From: Spirochaetales bacterium
GTDB taxonomy: Bacteria > Spirochaetota > Spirochaetia > DAHUYW01
Length of the DNA: 55,550 bases
Reading direction: 5' to 3'
Assembly (NCBI GenBank): GCA_027306915.1
Contig: DAHUYW010000025.1
Coordinates: forward strand, 1-55,550
Numbering within the stretch: position 1 is the stretch's first letter; each line of letters starts with the position of its first letter. Positions 52,058 to 55,550 of this stretch are shown piece by piece. The notes beneath the pieces were generated by a model, which worked only from the letters and a program-made list of their open reading frames with translations, made no database searches and was not told the DNA's origin. Made by a program: the position numbers and the translations under genes.

Positions 52058-52959
52058 CCTTTTGACGCGCTTCGCTTCGCGGCAGTGGGGTACATCGCTC
52101 GAGTTCCTGCCGAAACGAGGGAGATCGCCGCTTTTCGAGGAAGAAGGCGCTGAACGACCCAGCTTGAAACCCTGTTTACGCCTCCGGGGATGACGGTGGG
52201 GCGCCTGCCGAGCGCGCGCAGGGCCTCGGCAACCACCTGCGCGCTCTCCATCACCGGCACGGCGAGCCAGCGAGGGGAGCGCGGCTTCTCGCGCAGAAAG
52301 GTTGGTGTCCGGACAATCCCAGCGCAGCAGGCGAGGACGTCTACACCGCGCGGCCGCAGCTCCGCCCAGAGTCCCTCCGCCAACACCCGTAGATAGGCCT
52401 TCGAGGCCGCATAATGCGCAGTAAGCGCGGTACCCTGGAAAGAAGCCATCGAGGAAAGAAAGATAATCCCACCCCGCCCGCGCGCTACCATGCCGCGCGC
52501 CTCCGCCCAGGCAAGAAGGGCAGGAACCCTGCAGTTGAGGTCGATCAGACGCCCATGGGTCGAGTCGGTGAGATCCAGGAACTCTCCGATCGGAGAGAGC
52601 GCGGCGTTGTTCACGAACAGCCCGATGTCGAGCCCATCGGCCAGCCGTTGAAGCGACAACAGAGCGTCCGGGGTCGCGAGGTCGAGGGAGATCGCGAGCA
52701 CGCGTATTCGGAAACGCTGCTCGAGCTCAGAGGCGACCGCTTCGAGGAGATCGCGGCGACGCGCGACGAGAACGAGGTTGAGCCCGCGCTCCGCAAGCTG
52801 GCGCGCAAACTCCGCACCGATCCCGTCGGAACCGCCTGTCACCAAGGCCCACGGGCCATAGCGCTCGGCGAAGCGGTCGAAGGCTCGTCGCGCGCGCGCA
52901 GACGGAAGGGTTGCAGGCCCGCGGCCCCCTGCATCGTCGCGCGGCTCGAAGTCCCTCAT
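52054..52959 (-). CDS. Short-chain dehydrogenase/reductase
   Basis: A 301-aa SDR with NAD(P) motif TGGSDGIG (41-48), NNAA (117-120) and catalytic S170, Y183 and K187. The opening GPWALVTGGSDGIG and the length resemble 17-beta-hydroxysteroid dehydrogenase type 12 and beta-ketoacyl reductases acting on long-chain or steroid substrates. It starts at ATG 52959, overlapping the stop of the ERG26-like gene (ATGA), with AGGGAG upstream; the longer start at 52992 is less likely. The two dehydrogenases therefore form an operon pointing at the ERG2-like gene. Confidence 0.88.
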   Translation of the reverse strand: MRDFEPRDDAGGRGPATLPSARARRAFDRFAERYGPWALVTGGSDGIGAEFARQLAERGLNLVLVARRRDLLEAVASELEQRFRIRVLAISLDLATPDALLSLQRLADGLDIGLFVNNAALSPIGEFLDLTDSTHGRLIDLNCRVPALLAWAEARGMVARGRGGIIFLSSMASFQGTALTAHYAASKAYLRVLAEGLWAELRPRGVDVLACCAGIVRTPTFLREKPRSPRWLAVPVMESAQVVAEALRALGRRPTVIPGGVNRVSSWVVQRLLPRKAAISLVSAGTRAMYPTAAKRSASKG

Positions 52960-53963
52960 TCGAGGCTCCCTGAGGATTTCCGTTTGAGCCACTCGATCGT
53001 CCGCCGGAAGGCTTCCGAGCGTGACACAACCGGGGCGTAGCCGAAGTCCCGCGATGCCTTGTGGTGCACGAAGGTGTGGTGGATGCAGGTCTGAATGACC
53101 GAGAAGCGATTGAAGGCGGATTTTGGGGCCACCAGCTCGGTCAAAGCGGCGAGAAGATAGGCCGGGCGATAGGGGATCGAAAAGGCCGGGGGAGGGAGCC
53201 CAAGCTCCGCCAGAAACGGCTCGAGGAAGGCAAACAGGTTTGCGTCCGGCTTGTGGTCGGTGATGAAATAAGCCTGACCGGCGATCGGGGAACCGGGATG
53301 CAGCGCCGCAGCCGCCCGGAGGTGGGCGTGAGCGACATTTTCCGAGTAGACGTGGCTGAAAAGAGCCGAGCCGTCGCCGACACGGATATTGAGCCCGCTG
53401 CGCGCAACGTTTATGAGGTTCGGCAGATGGTATCGGTCTCGCGGGCCGTACATTCCCGCCGGCCGCAGCGCGCAGGTTGCCAGCTCCGAGCCATTCGCTG
53501 CGAGGACCATGCGCTCGGAGATGAGCTTCGTCCGGGAGTAGGGATCCTTCGGCAACCTCTTTGGGTAGGGAAGGGATTCATCGCCGTTGAGAATGGGCTT
53601 CCGTCCGTCGACTACGACATCCATCGAGCTCGTGAACACCAGCCGCGGCACACCCTGCCTGCGGCAGCTGTCGAGCACAATCTGAGTTCCGCCAACGTTC
53701 ACCTCGTCGTAGACTCTCCTCGGAAGGGAGGGATTCCAGACTGCGGCGGCGGTGTGGTGCACCACATCCACCCCTTCGCACGCCCGCTCGACGATTGAGC
53801 GATCGCGGATGTCGCCCACGAAGCGCTCGACCCGCGGGTCATCGACCGGCTGGAGGTCGAGCACGCGCACCTCTTTATCTTCGGCGAGGAGGCGAGTGAC
53901 GATCTCGTATCCGAGCATCCCCGCTCCCCCGGTGACCAGACAACGCTCTTTCTCGCTCGCCAT
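52956..53963 (-). CDS. ERG26/NSDHL-like 3-beta-hydroxysteroid dehydrogenase-family protein
   Basis: A 335-aa extended SDR of the 3-beta-HSD family. The NAD loop is TGGAGMLG (11-18) and the catalytic YxxxK is Y142-K146. Segments such as DPYSRTKLISERMVL, LRPAGMYGPRD, SHVYSENVAHAHLRAAAAL and GQAYFITDHKP follow the pattern of sterol-4-alpha-carboxylate 3-dehydrogenases (ERG26, NSDHL). In eukaryotic sterol synthesis that enzyme and ERG2 act in one pathway. The start is ATG 53963, which fits the promoter; ATG 54074 lies upstream of it. No oxidosqualene cyclase or squalene epoxidase is in the window, so the substrate is open. Confidence 0.8.
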   Translation of the reverse strand: MASEKERCLVTGGAGMLGYEIVTRLLAEDKEVRVLDLQPVDDPRVERFVGDIRDRSIVERACEGVDVVHHTAAAVWNPSLPRRVYDEVNVGGTQIVLDSCRRQGVPRLVFTSSMDVVVDGRKPILNGDESLPYPKRLPKDPYSRTKLISERMVLAANGSELATCALRPAGMYGPRDRYHLPNLINVARSGLNIRVGDGSALFSHVYSENVAHAHLRAAAALHPGSPIAGQAYFITDHKPDANLFAFLEPFLAELGLPPPAFSIPYRPAYLLAALTELVAPKSAFNRFSVIQTCIHHTFVHHKASRDFGYAPVVSRSEAFRRTIEWLKRKSSGSLE

Positions 53964-53975
53964 GGCTGCATTGTC

Positions 53976-54053
53976 ATTGTACGCGATGGGGCCGCCGCGA
54001 GCAACGGTATACGCGCGGCTTCGATTGACAACCGACCAGGTGCGAAATAGGCT
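53976..54053. promoter_or_regulatory. Divergent promoters of the ERG26-like and PCMT genes
   Basis: Leftward: TTGCTC (54004-53999) and TACAAT (53981-53976), 17 nt apart, leaving a leader of only a few bases before ATG 53963. Rightward: TTGACA (54025-54030) and TAGGCT (54048-54053), 17 nt apart, 19 nt before ATG 54073. Confidence 0.6.
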
Positions 54054-54072
54054 GGTCTTGGAGGGAAGGAGC

Positions 54073-54882
54073 ATGAAGAGACTCGTCGTTCTTTCCTTCG
54101 TCGTGTTTGTAATCGGCGCGGGGGCGGTGTTCCCGCCGGCCGTAGTACCCCTGGGTGCGCGGGAGCACGCAGGGGAAGCGCAGGCACCCTCAGCTTTGCC
54201 GACGAGCGTCCCGGGCGAGGTGCGCTTGCTTGAATCCCCGCTCCTTGTCTCGAAGCGGCAGGCAATGGCGGACGCCCTGGTTCGGAAGGGGATTCGCTCG
54301 CCTCAGGTGAACGAGGCGATGCGGGCGGTGCCGCGCCATCTATTCGTGCCACCGAGTGCAATCGGCGTCGCCTATGAGGACTTTCCTCTCGCCATCGGTT
54401 ATGGTCAAACGATCTCGGCGCCCTACGTAGTCGCCTACATGACCGAGACGCTCGATCTCCGTCCTGGGATGAAGGTGCTCGAGATAGGAACCGGAAGCGG
54501 TTACCAGGCTGCGGTGCTCGCGGCGATCATCAGTCGCGTCTATTCGGTGGAGATAATCCCCGAGCTTGCTCGCGAGGCGGAAGCGCGCCTGCGGAGGCTC
54601 GGGTACAGCGAGGTTCACATTCGCACGGGGGACGGCTACTACGGTTGGAAGGAGGAGGGGCCCTTTGACGCAATGATCGTCACTGCCGCCGCGGACCACA
54701 TCCCGCCGCCGCTCCTCGAGCAGCTCGCTCGCGGCGGTCGGATGGTCATCCCTGTGGGGCCCCGCCACGCGGTTCAGACCCTCCTCGTCGTGACGAAGCA
54801 ATCCGACGGAACGTTCGAGCGGAAGCCCCTCCTCCCGGTACGCTTCGTTCCGATGACCGGCCGCGTGGAAGCCGAGGAGTGA
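54073..54882 (+). CDS. pcm: Exported PCMT-like protein methyltransferase
   Basis: A 269-aa protein-L-isoaspartate O-methyltransferase-type enzyme. The core has VPRHLFVPPSA, YGQTISAPYVVAYM, the SAM motif VLEIGTGSGYQAAVLA and GDGYYGWKEEGPFDAMIVTAA. It methylates isoaspartyl residues to start repair of aged proteins. A hydrophobic N-terminus (LVVLSFVVFVIGAGAVF) suggests export or membrane anchoring, although SAM is cytoplasmic, so an anchored cytoplasmic domain is also possible. AAGGAG precedes the ATG by 2-3 nt. It is transcribed alone. Confidence 0.88.
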   Translation: MKRLVVLSFVVFVIGAGAVFPPAVVPLGAREHAGEAQAPSALPTSVPGEVRLLESPLLVSKRQAMADALVRKGIRSPQVNEAMRAVPRHLFVPPSAIGVAYEDFPLAIGYGQTISAPYVVAYMTETLDLRPGMKVLEIGTGSGYQAAVLAAIISRVYSVEIIPELAREAEARLRRLGYSEVHIRTGDGYYGWKEEGPFDAMIVTAAADHIPPPLLEQLARGGRMVIPVGPRHAVQTLLVVTKQSDGTFERKPLLPVRFVPMTGRVEAEE

Positions 54883-54888
54883 TCGAAG

Positions 54889-54913
54889 CGGGCGCGCTTC
54901 CCGACGGCGCCCG
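54889..54913. terminator. Hairpin between convergent PCMT and osmC genes
   Basis: CGGGCGC and GCGCCCG form a 7-bp GC stem with an 11-nt loop just after the PCMT stop. No T-run follows. Confidence 0.45.
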
Positions 54914-55030
54914 CCCAATCCGGTGACGGTCGCTCGCGAGCCTCTGCGACCAAACAGGGGGCTGACAGAGTGATTGACTCGCTGCCTAAACGCCGTCTTG
55001 GCAGGTACCTCTGAGCTTGTCGGCAACCTG

Positions 55031-55462
55031 CTATCGGTTCAGCTTGGCGGTGAGAACCATCTTGGTGCTGGCAAGCGCCTTGGAGACGGGGCAGCCTTTC
55101 TTCGTATCCTCAGCGAGCTTCTGAAAGGTGGCGTCGTTGATTCCCTCGACCGAGGCTTCCGTCGCGATGTCGATCTGGGTGATGGCAAAGCCGTCCCCGA
55201 CCTTTTCGATGTGGACGCTGTCTTCGGTCCGGACTGAGTTTACCTTGTAGCCGGCGCCGGAGAGCCCGCCCGCGAGGGCCATCGAGTAGCAGGCGGCATG
55301 CGCAGCCGCGATAAGCTCCTCAGGGTTCGTGCCCTTGCCTGACTCGAATCGCGAGGCGAAGCTGTAAGCGACACCGTGCAGCGCGTGCGACTCGGTCGCG
55401 AGCACTCCGGTTCCCTTTTGAAGATCGCCCTTCCATTCGGCGTTACCTTTTCGTATGGGCAT
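55031..55462 (-). CDS. osmC: OsmC-family peroxiredoxin
   Basis: A 143-aa OsmC/Ohr-type protein with the two redox cysteines in AAHAACYSMALAG and KKGCPVSKALAS. It opens with IRKGNAEWKGDLQKGTG, close to E. coli OsmC. It reduces organic hydroperoxides using low-molecular-weight or lipoyl thiols and is normally stress-induced. AAGGAGCAGG lies just before the ATG at 55462. The gene is complete; its upstream region (55463-55550) reaches the window edge. Confidence 0.94.
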   Translation of the reverse strand: MPIRKGNAEWKGDLQKGTGVLATESHALHGVAYSFASRFESGKGTNPEELIAAAHAACYSMALAGGLSGAGYKVNSVRTEDSVHIEKVGDGFAITQIDIATEASVEGINDATFQKLAEDTKKGCPVSKALASTKMVLTAKLNR

Positions 55463-55550
55463 TTTCCTGCTCCTTCGTGCATGGGTTTGAGTCTTTCGCC
55501 CGGCTTTGGCCTGGACTGCTCGATGGTAGCACGCGGGGGAAGCTGTGTCA

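Overview
The window is a GC-rich bacterial chromosome segment with about 45 genes, mostly in short operons. A spirochaete-type origin is my best inference. Supporting it are a class I (archaeal-type) lysyl-tRNA synthetase, a DUF4914 protein, a RelA/SpoT-TPR fusion, multi-PilZ and HD-GYP proteins, and a Rex-linked [FeFe] hydrogenase. Some Alphaproteobacteria and other phyla also carry class I LysRS, so the phylum is not proven. Promoters of the form TTGnnn-N17-TAnnnT recur, and several put the start codon at or next to the predicted transcription start.

Region 1 (about 390-8001) is a small genomic island in the 3' end of a CAT-anticodon tRNA gene. The intact tRNA (7928-8001, minus) lies at one end. 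A copy of its last 40 nt, with matching flank, lies at 391-498. Between them are a HigBA toxin-antitoxin pair, decayed antitoxin-like fragments, a TOTE-type primase-helicase (a conflict-system protein) and an IS66 element. The IS66 has perfect 8-bp target duplications, but all three of its ORFs are broken. No integrase is visible.

Region 2 (8154-25653) is mainly respiratory and redox: cydA-cydB-rrf2 divergent from cydD-cydC, a RelA/SpoT-TPR protein, a three-gene cytochrome b6-like complex with no Rieske gene beside it, RlpA, a LarA-like protein, a DipZ-like thiol-disulfide protein, an XRE regulator with a small membrane protein, a DUF5666-like exported protein and a sulfide:quinone oxidoreductase-like flavoprotein.

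Region 3 (25916-41326) holds two Hsp20 genes behind a sigma-54-like promoter. The bifurcating-type hydrogenase is split over two loci (hndB-hndC at 26.8-29.0 kb and hndA-hndD at 37.0-39.4 kb), with rex beside the second. Housekeeping genes lie between and around them: lysK, era, tlpA-like, clpP, purC, an EEP lipoprotein and DUF4914.

Region 4 (41510-54882) is the most unusual. A 1198-aa protein joins three PilZ (c-di-GMP) domains to a LuxD-like acyl hydrolase and a SAM methyltransferase. It is followed by a tight operon of adenylate-forming ligase, acyl carrier protein, B12/radical-SAM enzyme and a hybrid kinase with HD-GYP. Next come a homologue of the ERG2/sigma-1 receptor family and, convergently, an SDR and an ERG26/NSDHL-like dehydrogenase. 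I infer a c-di-GMP-linked acyl or lipid-modifying pathway beside a sterol-like processing set; the product is unknown. The window closes with an exported PCMT-like protein and an OsmC protein.
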